Of a stretch of 64,000 nt of DNA, positions 54,086 to 63,657 are shown one piece after another (the first letter of the stretch is position 1; each line of letters begins with the position of its first letter). The stretch spans positions 68,514,727-68,578,726 of the forward strand of contig NW_026623100.1 in the NCBI RefSeq assembly GCF_023065955.2, written 5' to 3'. A model generated the notes under the pieces. It was not told where the DNA came from. It saw nothing but the letters and a program-made list of their open reading frames with translations, and did not search any database. This DNA comes from Ursus arctos (lineage: Eukaryota > Chordata > Mammalia > Carnivora > Ursidae). A program made the position numbers and the translations under genes.

Positions 54086-54945
54086 TGGACTTTTGTTTGT
54101 TGGGAGATTTTTTATTACTGATTCAATTTCATTGCTGGTTATGGGTCTCTTCAAATTTTTTATTTCTTCCTGTTTCAGCTTTGATAGTTTGTATGTTTCT
54201 AGGAATTTGTGCATTTCTTCCGGATTGCCCAGTTTGTTGGCATATAATTTTTCATAATATTCTCTTGTAATTGTTTGTATTTCTGTGGTGTTTGTTGTGA
54301 TCTCTTCTCTTCCATTCATGACTTTATTTATTTGGGTTCTTTCTCTTTTCTTTTTGATAATTCTGACCAGAGTTTATCAATTTTATTAATTCTTTCAAAG
54401 CATCAGCTCCTAATTTTGTTGATCTGTTCTACTGTTTTTGTTTGTTTATTTCTATACTATTTATTTTTGTTCTAATCCTTATTATTTCCCTTCTTCTTCT
54501 GGATTTAGCCTTTATTTGCTCTTCATTTTCTAGTCCTTTAGATGTAAGATTAGGTTGTGTAGAGAATTTTCTCGCTTCTGAGGTAGGCCTGTATTGCAGT
54601 ATACTTCCCTCTTAGGATTACCTTTGCTACATCCTGAAGGTTTTGGACTGTCATATTTTCATTTTCATTTGCTTCCATGTAACTTTTAATTTCTCCCTTA
54701 ATTTCCAGGTTAACCCATTCATTCTTTAGTGGGATATTCTTTAACCTCCATGTATTTGTGGTCTTTCCAAATTTTTTCTTGTGGTTGAGTTCATTTCATA
54801 GCATTGTGGTCTGAAAATATGCATGGTACAATCTCAATCTTTTTGTACTTGTTGAGGGCCGATTTGTGACCCAGTATGTGATCTGTTCTGGACAACGTTC
54901 CATATGAACTTGAAAAGAATATGTATTTTGCTGCTTTAGGATGAA
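54086..54945 (-). pseudogene. LINE-1 ORF2 endonuclease C-terminus and linker fragment
   Basis: Minus-strand frames give FHPKAAKYIFFSSSYGTLSR, HILGHKSALNKYKKIE and IFSDHNAMK (54940-54791), the end of the APE-like endonuclease domain with its SDHN box, and further down EITTNTTEIQTITREYYEKL, LYANKLGNPEEMHKFLE and ITSNEIESVIKNLPTNKSPG (54319 to about 54086), the linker before the RT. The frame between them (54320-54790) is broken by stops and frameshifts. The 5' part of the endonuclease is missing because the inversion starts there. Confidence 0.85.
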
Positions 54946-56790
54946 AAGTCTTAGCCTTAACAATCAGAAAACAAAAAGTAAAAGGCATCTAAATCAGCAA
55001 GGAAGAAGTCAAACTTTCACTATTTGCAGACACATGATATTGTTTGTCAAAAACCTGAAAGACTCCACCAAAAAATTGCTAGAACTAATACACGAATTCA
55101 GCAAAGTTGCAGGATGTAAAATCAACATACAAAAATCTGTTGCATTCTATACATCAATAATGAAACAATAGAAAAAGAAATCAAGGAATTGATACCATTT
55201 ACAATTACACCAAAAACCATAAAATACTTAGGAATAAACCTAACCAAAGAAGTAAAAGATCTATATTCTGAAAACTATAGAACACTTATGAAAGAAATTG
55301 AAGAGGACAGAAAGAAATGGAAAAATATTCCATGTTCATGGTTTGGAAGAGCAAACATTGTTAAAATGTGTATACTACCCAAAGCAATCTACATATCTAA
55401 TACAATCTCTATCAAAATGTCACCAGCATTTTTCACACTGCTAGAACAAACAGTCCTAAAACCTGTATGGAACCACAAATGACCCTGAATAGCCTAAGCA
55501 ATCTTGAAAAAGAAAAGCAAAGCTGTATGTATTAGAATTCCAGACATCAAGCTATCTAAAAAAGCTGTGGTCATCTAGACAGTATGGTATTGGAACAAAA
55601 ACAGACACATAGGTCAATGGAACAGAATAGAAAATGCAGAAATGGACCCATAACTATGTGGTCAACTAATCTTTGACAAAGCAGAAAGTTATACCCAATG
55701 GAAAAAAGACAGTCTCTTCAACAAATGGTGTTGGGGAAACTGGAGAGCAACATGCAGAAGAATGAAACTGGACCACTTTCTTACACCAAACACAAAAATA
55801 ATTTTAAAATGGATGAAAGACCTAAATGTGAGACAGGAGACCATTAAAATCCTTGAGGCACTCACAGGCAGTGACCTCTTTGACATCAGCCATAGCAACT
55901 TCTTACTAGACATGTCTCTGGAGGCAAGGGAAACAAAAGCCAAATGAACTATTGGGATGTCATCAAGATAAACAGCTTCTGCACAGTGAAGGAAACAATC
56001 AACAAAACTAAAAGGCAACCTACAGAATGGGAGAAGGTATTTGCAAATGACATATCTAATAAAGAGTTAGTATCCAAAATCTATAAAGAACTTATAAAAC
56101 TCAACACCCAAACAACAAATTATCCTATTGAGAAATGGGCAGAAGAACATGAATAGACATTTTTCCAAAGAAGACATCCAGATGGCTAACAGACACCTGA
56201 AGAGATGTTAAACATCACTCATCACCAGGGAATTACAAATCAAAACTACAATGAGATACCACCTCATACCTTTCAGAATGGCTAAAATTAAGAACACAAG
56301 AAACAACAGGTGTTGGCAAGGATGAGGAGAAAGGGAAGCCTTCTTAAGCGGATGGTGGGAATGCAAACTGGTGCAGCCACTCGGGAAAACAGTATGGAGG
56401 TTCTTCAGAAAGTTAAAAATAGAACTACCCTAGGATCCAGCAATTGCACTTCTAGGTATTTACCCAAAGGATAAAAAAATACAGATTTGAAGGGGTATAT
56501 GCACCCCAATGTTTATACTATCATTATCAACAGTAGCCAAACTATGGAAAGAGCCCAAATAATGTCCATTTACTGATGAATGGATAAAGAATAGACGGTA
56601 TGTACACCATCTATTCTTTATCTATCTATATCTATATCTATAGTGGAATATTACTTGGCTCTCAAAAAGAATGAAATCATACCATTTGCAATGACATGGA
56701 TGGAGTTAGAGTATATGATGCTAAGCAAAATAAATCAGTCAGAGAAAGACAAATACCATATGATTTCATTCACAGGTGGAATTTAAGAAA
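54946..56790 (+). pseudogene. LINE-1 ORF2 C-terminal part
   Basis: Sense strand: AACTTTCACTATTTGCAGAC at about 55011 is the FADD catalytic site, damaged by a missing base (TTTGCAGACACATGA), so the frame shifts and stops. Later frames carry [55 protein letters not shown] (55189-55482), RRMKLDHFLTP-like and ARETKAK (near 55770-55945), and [20 protein letters not shown] (from about 56000). Several stops and frameshifts; inactive. The ORF2 end is near 56780, before the 3' UTR. Confidence 0.88.
56583..56622. repeat. Hairpin: 17-bp inverted repeat with 6-base loop
   Basis: GATAAAGAATAGACGGT, loop ATGTAC, ACCATCTATTCTTTATC: arms complementary except one base. It sits at the GAATGGATAAAGAA site of L1 ORF2, where a continuous copy lacks the extra segment, and is followed by (TATCTA)-type repeats to about 56641. 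Looks like a local inverted duplication. Confidence 0.85.
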
Positions 56791-57073
56791 CAAAACAGAT
56801 GAACATATGGGAGGGAGAAAAAAGAAAGAGTGAAATAAACCATTTGAGACTCTTAACGATAGAGAACAAACTGAGGGTTGATGGAGGGAGGTTGGTGGTG
56901 GATGGGCTAGTTGGGTGATGGGTATTAAGGAGGGAACTTGTTATGATACGCATTGTATGTATGTGATGAACCACTGAATTCTACTCTGGAAACCAATATT
57001 GCGCTCTATGTTAATTAAGTAGAATTTACATAAAAATTTGAAGAAAAAAAATTTTAAAAAGGTATAATACTTT

Positions 57074-57510
57074 GGTTTGGACCCAGCATGTAGGTCCCAG
57101 ATATCAAATGAAAAGGAAGGAAAGCAATGCCATGGGTAAAGGATGTCATTTCCTCATGTTTCTTGTGAGCTAGTTTTCTCAGTATAGTACCGTAGACAGG
57201 GCTGAGGTGGGCAATGTTGCAGTAGGAAGCTCTGTAATACTCACATGAAATAAATGGGTTCAGAACATGCTAGATCCGAATAGGAAATGAAAGGAACAGA
57301 GAAGCTGGACTCTAGAAGCATGAACCTTTTTTGATCTGCCACCTCTACTGGTTTTTAGTATATAAGCTTCCTTAAGTTGTGACTTACTTCTTTGTTGCTA
57401 TGCTTTCCAGTGAAATGCTGACTCTGAGGCCAGGAGTTAAGTTTAGTTCATTTTTGAACCTAATTGCTCCCTCTCTCTCACCCCTACTGATATTATCACA
57501 ATGAAGTAGG
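57074..57510. other. No recognisable feature
   Basis: About 440 bases after the L1; no repeat family or gene signal recognised. Confidence 0.4.
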
Positions 57511-57580
57511 ATTTAAAGATTTATTTACTTATTTATTTTAGAGGGAGGGAGGGAGAGGGAGGGAAGGGGAAAGTAGTAGG
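57511..57580 (-). repeat. SINE tail relic and (GGGA)n
   Basis: AAAGATTTATTTACTTATTT then TTAGAGGGAGGGAGGGAGAG has the antisense Can-SINE tail layout, but no tRNA-like head follows. Either a severely truncated SINE or coincidence; the (GGGA)n is clear. Confidence 0.45.
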
Positions 57581-58984
57581 AAGGGTAAAGAGAATTTAAA
57601 AGTGAAATGAGGTGGCTAAGCACTGGAGACAGTGGCCCAGGTAAACCAGAGCCTGGGAGGTCACTTGGAGTGGTAGCTGATATAGATGTTGCACAGTATC
57701 CTGGTGGGTGGGATCCAGTGCTAGACCAAATGGGAAGAACATGGTGCTTACTGGAGAGACCTGACCTAAGAGCAGGGGCAGGGTGTGGGAGCCGTTCTGC
57801 AAAAGTATTGGTAAGAGCAAAGCCAGTTACTATAGTTAGAATGCTGAGGGTGGGGAGTGAGAGAGAGAAGAATGGAGGCAGAGGGACCCACATGACTGAA
57901 AATGGAACTGAAAGAGATGAGGAGATGTTAGCCCCCAAGGAATAGTGAAAAACTTTCTTCCTGGGACTGGGGTCCAAGTCCAGAGCCAAAACTGTTGCCA
58001 GGCTGACTTGGTGCTAGACTGTCCAGGTTCTAAACAGGCAATTCCTCAGTTCTCCCAGCCACAGAACAGAATTGGTTCTCAGGCTTAAACAGAATTGGTT
58101 TAGCATGCATATGGGATCTAATGGTACCAATATATGATTAAAGAGCCCTGGGAGAGATATTAGGTGGTTCTCTGTAATAAAGTCCTGATATACATCTCGT
58201 CAGGACAATGGCAAAGGTGATCTTGATTCTCTGACAACGATGTCTGATTCAGCCTTCTCAGAGGATACCCATGTAGGGAAGCTAATAATGAGGCAGTTTT
58301 ACACTTTATCCCTAATGAAGATCATTGCAGGATGGATCCCAGACACACATCAGAGAGGCTAGGAGCTCCAAGGCATTTTGCCACCAAACACTTATTTGCA
58401 GTGTGGGCAATTGGTCCTGTGAAATAAAAGCTAATTCCACTCTGCCAGCTTTCTGTAGAATTCAACATCTTATTCAAGTTCAACCATTCAACTTATGTTC
58501 TCGTCCTTTTTCCTTGTTTTTATTTTAAAATTAAAATTAGTTTCCTGGTTAAAGTTAGTCTTGGACTAAATCCTAGAATTTTCAGCACTTCATACTCAGA
58601 GGTGTGTTGGCTCTAGCTCAGCTGTTTTTCGGAGAGTACCTGACTGTGTTGACAAGAATATTTGGAGAAGCTGCCCAGGCTGCTTGAGTATAATTGGCTA
58701 ATATATTTCAGAGCTCCATTTAATGGATATTACACAGGGGACTCCATTTTCTGCTGTTTTCTTCAATTCGTGACTTAGCACTCATAACTAAGATGCTTGC
58801 CTCTCCCTTTGACTTTCTGTTACTTTTTATTCTTCTTGTATATGAGATCCAGCAAAGAACAGGACTGGAGGGACCTAGCCCCTCCTTTTAAAGTTATACG
58901 AAGAAAGGATGAATACTCTAGTCCTTAACATTCCCCAGATCCCCTTCCCCATCCCCCATTGCCCCAGCATTCCAGATTCCTTAA
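57581..58984. other. Unassigned, with a GC-richer block
   Basis: 57600-57990 has higher GC than its surroundings and overlapping open frames (112 codons at 57607-57945 plus; 154 codons at 57525-57989 minus, Ser/Pro/Leu-rich). Neither shows a domain; the longer one starts in the low-complexity repeat. It could be an LTR or a processed-pseudogene relic that I do not recognise. The rest is unremarkable. Confidence 0.35.
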
Positions 58985-59090
58985 ATTCCTGGGAATTTAG
59001 ATCTGAGCTCTAGTCCGGACTCTGCTTTCAATACAAAATGGAATATTGAGCAAACTATTACCTCCTAAAGTCCTTTTCAATATAGAAGTG
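58985..59090 (+). repeat. MIR SINE
   Basis: TTAGATCTGAGCTCTAGTCCG, GACTCTGCTTTCAATAC, TATTGAGCAAACTATTACCTC match sense MIR (GACCTGGGTTCGAATCCCGG, CTCTGCCACTTAC, GGGCAAGTTACTTAACCTC). Confidence 0.6.
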
Positions 59091-59194
59091 GGGGGGAACA
59101 GAAGTGGGAGGAACAGAGTTGATCCAATTAAAATGCTTCTAGTAGATAGATGATAGAGTTATCTGTAAAGCGAATGTTAGTTCAAATTTTATTT

Positions 59195-59410
59195 TAATTT
59201 CTATTTATTGTTTATCCTATGGCAGATTCTGGGCTACACTCCTTATATACATTATCTCATTTAGTCTTTATAGCATCCCTATGAAGTTGAAACTTGTATC
59301 CTCAGGTTAAGTTTAAGGAAATAAAAATAAAAATATTGCCCAAGGTCATCATACCATAACAGAACCAGATATTGAAGCTGGATCTAACTCCAGTCTTGTG
59401 CCCTTCTTGA
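59195..59410 (-). repeat. MIR SINE, reverse
   Basis: TACATTATCTCATTTAGTC, TTTATAGCATCCCTATGAAG, TTGCCCAAGGTCATCATACC, AGAACCAGATATTGAAGCTGG and CCAGTCTTGTGCCCTTC cover most of antisense MIR. The MIR at 58985 is in the opposite orientation, 105 bases away. Confidence 0.72.
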
Positions 59411-60074
59411 CTCTGTCATACGTCCAGTTGGCTCAGGTATTAAACTGCTTTTTGGTGCCTACTGTGCTGCAGATAGAAAAAGAAACATATGTCTTACATG
59501 GGCAATACCCAGAGATTGTCATGATGGGCCAAGAGAAAGGAAACAGGTGAAGGAAGATAAGGAGGTAGGAAAAAAGTTGATGTGGTTGGAAGTTGTGATT
59601 CCCAAGGAGGAATCGGAGAAACCCATTGCTTGTTGAATCTTGTCATGTGGTGGTTGAATTTATTAGTTACAGCAGTAAGATGGTGGGGGAGGCAGAGCTG
59701 TTGGGGTGAAACTATAAATGACTTCTTGGCTCCAGCCAATTTACCTGCTATGACAGGACCTTCATCAACAGTTGAAGACGCAGAGAGTACAGTCCAATCT
59801 CACGAAAGGAGGATGATGAGAAGGTCAAACATTGGCTTAATAATGCTGAAATTTGGCAAGATTCTAGGCCCAAAGACAGTCTTAATTATGAGGCATGAAA
59901 GCAAGGTTGACCAACATGGTAGATGACAAGTGGAAAGGTGTAATCAGAGCTCCCTTAAATTCCCTGTTAATAAGCATTGTACTAACATAACCCTACTCTC
60001 ATCAATTTGTGAGCTGGAGCTGGTGGTGTGCTATTTGCATCATCCAGTCTAGTTCAAACTGGAAGGCAGAGTTT
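59411..60074. other. No recognisable feature
   Basis: 660 bases. A forward frame of 114 codons (59582-59926) with a Trp-rich start shows no domain. Nothing recognised. Confidence 0.4.
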
Positions 60075-60250
60075 CTCTGAGTTTTAGCAGTTTGTATCTT
60101 TCAAAGAATTGGCCAATTTAATCTAAGTTATCAAATTTATGAGCATTCGTAGTAGTCCTTTTTATCTTTTTAATGTATATGGGATCAGTATTGATGACCC
60201 TTATTTTATTTCTGATGTTGGTAAGTTGTATCTTCTCTATCAGTTTTCTA
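60075..60250 (-). mobile_element. Old LINE-1 ORF2 fragment, reverse
   Basis: TTTAGCAGTTTGTATCTTTC, AAGAATTGGCCAATTTAATC, TAAGTTATCAAATTTATGAGC and GGGATCAGTATTGATGACCC match antisense L1 (GTAGTTTGTGTCTTTCTAGG, AATTGGTCCATTTCATC, CTAAGTTATCTAATTTATTGGC, GTCAGTAGTGATGTCCC). Confidence 0.65.
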
Positions 60251-60829
60251 CTTCGAGAAGCAGACAGGGGCCAGGGCTGATGCATTGCTTCAGCTCTGTA
60301 ATGGGCTGAGGCAAGTATTAAGGACACTGTATTTTCATTCTCTATGAATCAGTACAGACTGCACATAATTTGCAAGGTGAAGACAGAGAAGTAGTGGAAT
60401 CCAACCAGAGGTAAGTGATGTTGCAAAACAAGGGAGTGTGAGATTTAAGAAAAAAACAGATGGGTGCCTCAAAACTGTAAGTAGGAAGTATCATCCACAA
60501 TCCAAGAATTCAGGCATCAGGCTAGTTTAGAGATAGTACTGAGTAACCCTAAGAACCTCTAAGGAATCCCCAGCTTTTCTTCTTTAAGGTGATTCCTTAG
60601 AAGTAAAAGTCTTACCAGACTTCTTCCCCCCCCCCCCCCCCCAGAACTCTATGGTTATATTACCAGCTACTTTGGGGAAAACACTTGGGGACAGGCATCA
60701 TGTACTTTCAGTAAAAATGTTGAAAAGTCCAGAAAAAGCTCATCTTATACTGAGTTCCACAGCAGAGGAATAACTTATTCTAAGACTTCATTTGATGTTT
60801 GGAAATGTCTACAAGTTTGAGAAATATTT
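60251..60829. other. Unassigned, with a C17 run
   Basis: Nothing recognisable except 17 consecutive C at 60626-60642, which is rare in mammalian DNA and error-prone in sequencing. Confidence 0.5.
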
Positions 60830-60955
60830 GAGTTACAGATAAATTGACTGAGGTCCAGAAGGGTTAAGTGAAATGCCTGGTAAGAGGATAAGGTAGGCTT
60901 AAAACTTGTTTCCAAACCCCAATTCCAGTGTTCTTTCTACAGCAAACATAGTTCA
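60830..60955 (-). repeat. MIR SINE, reverse
   Basis: TTACAGATAAATTGACTGAGG, CCAGAAGGGTTAAGTGAAATG, CCTGGTAAGAGGATAAGGTAG and ACTTGTTTCCAAACCCC follow antisense MIR (TTACAGATGAGGAAACTGAGG, CAGAGAGGTTAAGTAACTTG). Confidence 0.55.
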
Positions 60956-61599
60956 TCCTCAAATTTGCATTCTTGAGCATATGTTTTTGCTTCCATCAAA
61001 TACACATACATGAATTCTTGCTGAACCATCCAATTATCTAATCTACTCCCTTTACTCAGGATAAAGGCATGCTGGCAGAGGCTATAAAGGACTCTTCAAT
61101 GCTCATGTCAGTCATACTATAGTAACTCCAGGTGCCTCAAATCTCCAAGTGACAGTCTCTAATACAGCACCTTTCAAACCCACCAGAGTAATGATGCGTT
61201 AAGGATGCAAACCTGAGTGACAACCTGGAATTAAAGTTAACATTCAGTGACTATATATTACAATAACTTGGGACTTTAAAAGTACATATTTGTCTGCTAT
61301 GTCTGTCATGTTAATAACCAATTTTGTCCAAAGGACTACCACTTACCTTTTTACCAAACACTTAATGCAATGAATTCTTTATTTTTTGTGATACATGTTT
61401 GATCTTAGTGTTTTGTTTATAATGTGTTAAAACTATAATGTCCTATGACTGACTAGATGGTTTAAAGAAAAACTGATTCAAATTCAAATTATATAGGAAT
61501 AATATATGTATACATTTGCATATAATACATACATGTGTATATATATATTTTTATAATTATACACATTAAAATAATATTTATTTATATATCTTTTTATTT
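60956..61599. other. No recognisable feature
   Basis: 640 bases, AT-rich toward the right (TATATATATATTTTTATAATT near 61537). Nothing identified. Confidence 0.4.
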
Positions 61600-61705
61600 G
61601 GGAAATTTTTATTGAGCATCTTCTATGTGCCAGACATTGTTATAGACACTGAAGATACAGCAGTGAATAGAACCAAGTATCCTACCTTAGGAAGTTATAT
61701 TCTAA

Positions 61706-61753
61706 AGAAAGGAAAGGAAAGGAAAGGAAAGGAAAGGAAAGGAAAGGAAAGGA

Positions 61754-61809
<56 letters not shown>

Positions 61810-61870
61810 GGGAGGGAAGGAGGGAGGGAGGGTGGGAGGAAGAAAGGAATAAAGGCGAAGAGAAGAGAGG
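61706..61870. repeat. Compound purine microsatellite (GGAAA)9-(GAAA)13-(GGGA)n
   Basis: (GGAAA)9 at 61711-61755, (GAAA)13 at 61756-61807, then (GGGA)-type repeats to about 61841 and a degenerate purine tail. Over 130 bases of purines on one strand. It creates long Lys/Glu/Arg and Phe/Leu/Ser open frames on both strands that are artefacts. Mirror-repeat purine tracts can form triplex DNA (established knowledge). Confidence 0.97.
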
Positions 61871-61890
61871 CAAAATGACCCAAGAAACCC

Positions 61891-61927
61891 CAAAAAACAA
61901 ACAAACAAACAAACAAACAAACAAAAA
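61891..61927. repeat. (CAAA)n microsatellite
   Basis: About six CAAA units bounded by A-rich ends (CCCCAAAAAACAAAC and CAAAAAACCC). Only 21 bases after the purine tract. Confidence 0.92.
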
Positions 61928-62000
61928 ACCCAAACCCACAAGATAATTTAATGTAATGATACATAGTCTGGAGAAAATTAAAACCTATCTAAAAGTATGA

Positions 62001-62559
62001 AAGTTATATGTACAAGAAAGCATCTTCTAGTAAGTCGCACCTGAATATATATTGTCCAATGCACTGTTGATATGGTAGAATAGTAGAGAAATGAAATATA
62101 AGAAAGACCAAATCAGGAGGAGAAAGCAAGAACTTATAATCCTCTAGGGGATTCTGTTCATTCTCGATGGCCTAACACATGGAAGGTTGGGACAACTGCA
62201 TGACTCTAGGTGCATTGAAGGCCAACATTCTCAGTGACAAAATATAAAGCATAAATGCACCCTACAGAGGAAGATGTGTGAACTTGACCCCTTGGCACAC
62301 TATGTCTAAGTGATAACTTTTTTTAAAGAAAAGGAAAAAATTATCTAATGAGAATTCCAAGCAAAAATCTTCTCTTTGAAATTTTGCCTCCCAACCCACT
62401 TCCCCCCAAAAATGTAATCAAAGTGACTCTAAAACTCTTAAGGCATTAGTCAGAAGCAAATTATTATCTTTCCTGGAACAGCATGTTTTAAACCTAGATC
62501 TCATCTCAATAAACTCTCACAGAGTTCAAAGGACATGTGTTCGCAATAAAAGTTATTAA
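62001..62559. other. No recognisable feature
   Basis: 560 bases of AT-rich sequence; no repeat family or gene signal recognised. Confidence 0.4.
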
Positions 62560-62664
62560 ACAAATCATGACACTAACCATCATGAGTAAGAAATGCAGAA
62601 ATAACTAATTATACAGTCAGGACATTAAAGACTTCCAATTTGGAGATTATTGGTAGATTTGATT

Positions 62665-62787
62665 TTTTTTTAAGTAGGCTCCACGCCCAGTGCGGGGCCC
62701 AATGTAGGGCTTGAACTCACAACGCTGATATCAAGACCTGAACTGAGATCAAGTCGGGGGCTTAACTGACTGAGCCACCAGGCACCC
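62665..62787 (-). mobile_element. Can-SINE, old short subfamily
   Basis: Antisense: AAGTAGGCTCCACGCCCAGTG, GGGGCCCAATGTAGGGCTTG, CAAGACCTGAACTGAGATCAA, GACTGAGCCACCAGGCACCC. No CT-rich middle, as in the copy at 28575. Duplication TGGTAGATTTGATT (62651-62664) / TGGTAGAGTTGATA (from 62788), two mismatches. Confidence 0.88.
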
Positions 62788-63097
62788 TGGTAGAGTTGAT
62801 ATTTTTAAAGAATTAGAGGCTATTGAAAATACGATGAATGGGCAAATACTATTAAAAATCAACATGGGTATATTTGCAAAAGAAGCGGTTAAAATTGTAA
62901 AGCACAATGACTGGAATTAGAAATTTAATGAACAGGCTAAGCATTCAATTAGACAGAGCTGAAGAGGGAATTAGCAAACTGAATGTTAAATCTGACAATA
63001 CAGAATGACAGTAAAAAGAGGCACAGAGTGAAGAGGAGATAAAATTTTGAAAGAGGGGTTAAGGACATAGGAAATCAAGAGGGTGAGTTCTAGTTAT

Positions 63098-63657
63098 ATT
63101 GTGATGGTTAGGGTACAGTTCAAGCTGCTAGGATCAAGAGACTATCACACAGTGGCTTAAGTAAAATTGAGTTTATATCTCCCTCCCAAAAGTCCTGGAA
63201 ATAAGTTGTTTGGAAATGGAAGAGAGTCTCTGCTATTCTCAGTATATGTTTCCGAGGTTATTTAAGTACCAATAGGAATATGTAGGACTGAGAAATTCCA
63301 GGGCAAGCATCTTGTCTGTAGGAAAGTGACCTAGAATTTTCCTATAGCATCCTCACTCTCAGGTGATCAGAACTCAGAATGCCATTACATAGACACATTT
63401 AACTGCATTTTTAATACCAGAAGTGGCACATCAAATCAAGTTTCTGATAGTAGTCTCTTCTACTGCCAGCTGTAGAAACTTTCTGTTTTTGAAAGGCTTA
63501 TGGGTTTTATTATATCCATTTAGATAATCTCCCTATCTTAAATTCAACCATGCCATATGACATGATATAAATATGGGAGTGCTATTTTCTCACATTTACA
63601 AGTTCTGAGGGTTAGGGTATGGAACCTGGAGGTCATTTTTAGATTTCTGCCTACCAT
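63098..63657 (-). mobile_element. MLT1-type ERVL-MaLR solo LTR, reverse
   Basis: On the minus strand it begins ATGGTAGGCAGAAATCTAAAA (63657), continues CATACCCTAACCCTCAGAAC, AAGATAGGGAGATTATCTAAA, and ends with AATTTTACTTAAGCCACTG and AGCAGCTTGAACTGTACC near 63100. That is the start-to-end order of MLT1 (GTGGTAGGCAGAATAATGG, AACCCCCAGAACCTGTG, GATGGGGAGATTATCC, GTTTAAGCCACTAAG). About 560 bases; inserted into the L1M. Confidence 0.72.

Larger units (their letters stand above)
53155..57055 (+). mobile_element. LINE-1 with inverted 5' half (twin-primed), containing a SINE
   Basis: A 3.9-kb L1 in two opposed parts: 53155-54945 is antisense ORF2 (endonuclease to reverse transcriptase); 54946-57055 is sense ORF2 C-terminus, 3' UTR and A-rich tail (CTGGAAACCAATATTGCGC near 56988). 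This is the signature of twin priming. Similar sequences flank it: AAAAAATATAAAACATTT (from 53137) and AAAAAGGTATAATACTTT (57056-57073), a decayed target-site duplication. Roughly 90 bases of ORF2 (AAAGGCATC to TCACTATTTGCA) are present in both halves at their 3' and 5' ends. SINE insertion at 53859-54084 came later. The 3' UTR is of carnivore L1 type. Confidence 0.88.
61600..62000 (-). repeat. L2 3' end, reverse, interrupted by a compound microsatellite
   Basis: Left part (to about 61705): TTTTATTGAGCATCTTCTATG, TGCCAGACATTGTTATAGACA, ACAGCAGTGAATAGAACC, GGAAGTTATATTCTA. Right part (about 61935-62000): CACAAGATAATTTAATGTAAT and GGAGAAAATTAAAAC. Both continue the antisense L2 consensus across the microsatellite, so the simple repeat grew inside the L2 tail. 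Confidence 0.65.

Noticed and set aside
53854..54270. 138-codon forward open frame
   Set aside because: Runs through a SINE and the antisense side of L1 ORF2; not a gene.
61891..61927. Regular CAAA units considered as a possible CRISPR or satellite array
   Set aside because: Simple tetranucleotide microsatellite with no spacers, in mammalian DNA.
61612..61964. Open frames of 79-89 codons, rich in Lys/Glu/Arg or Phe/Leu/Ser
   Set aside because: They translate the purine microsatellite and change only in reading frame; no unique coding sequence.
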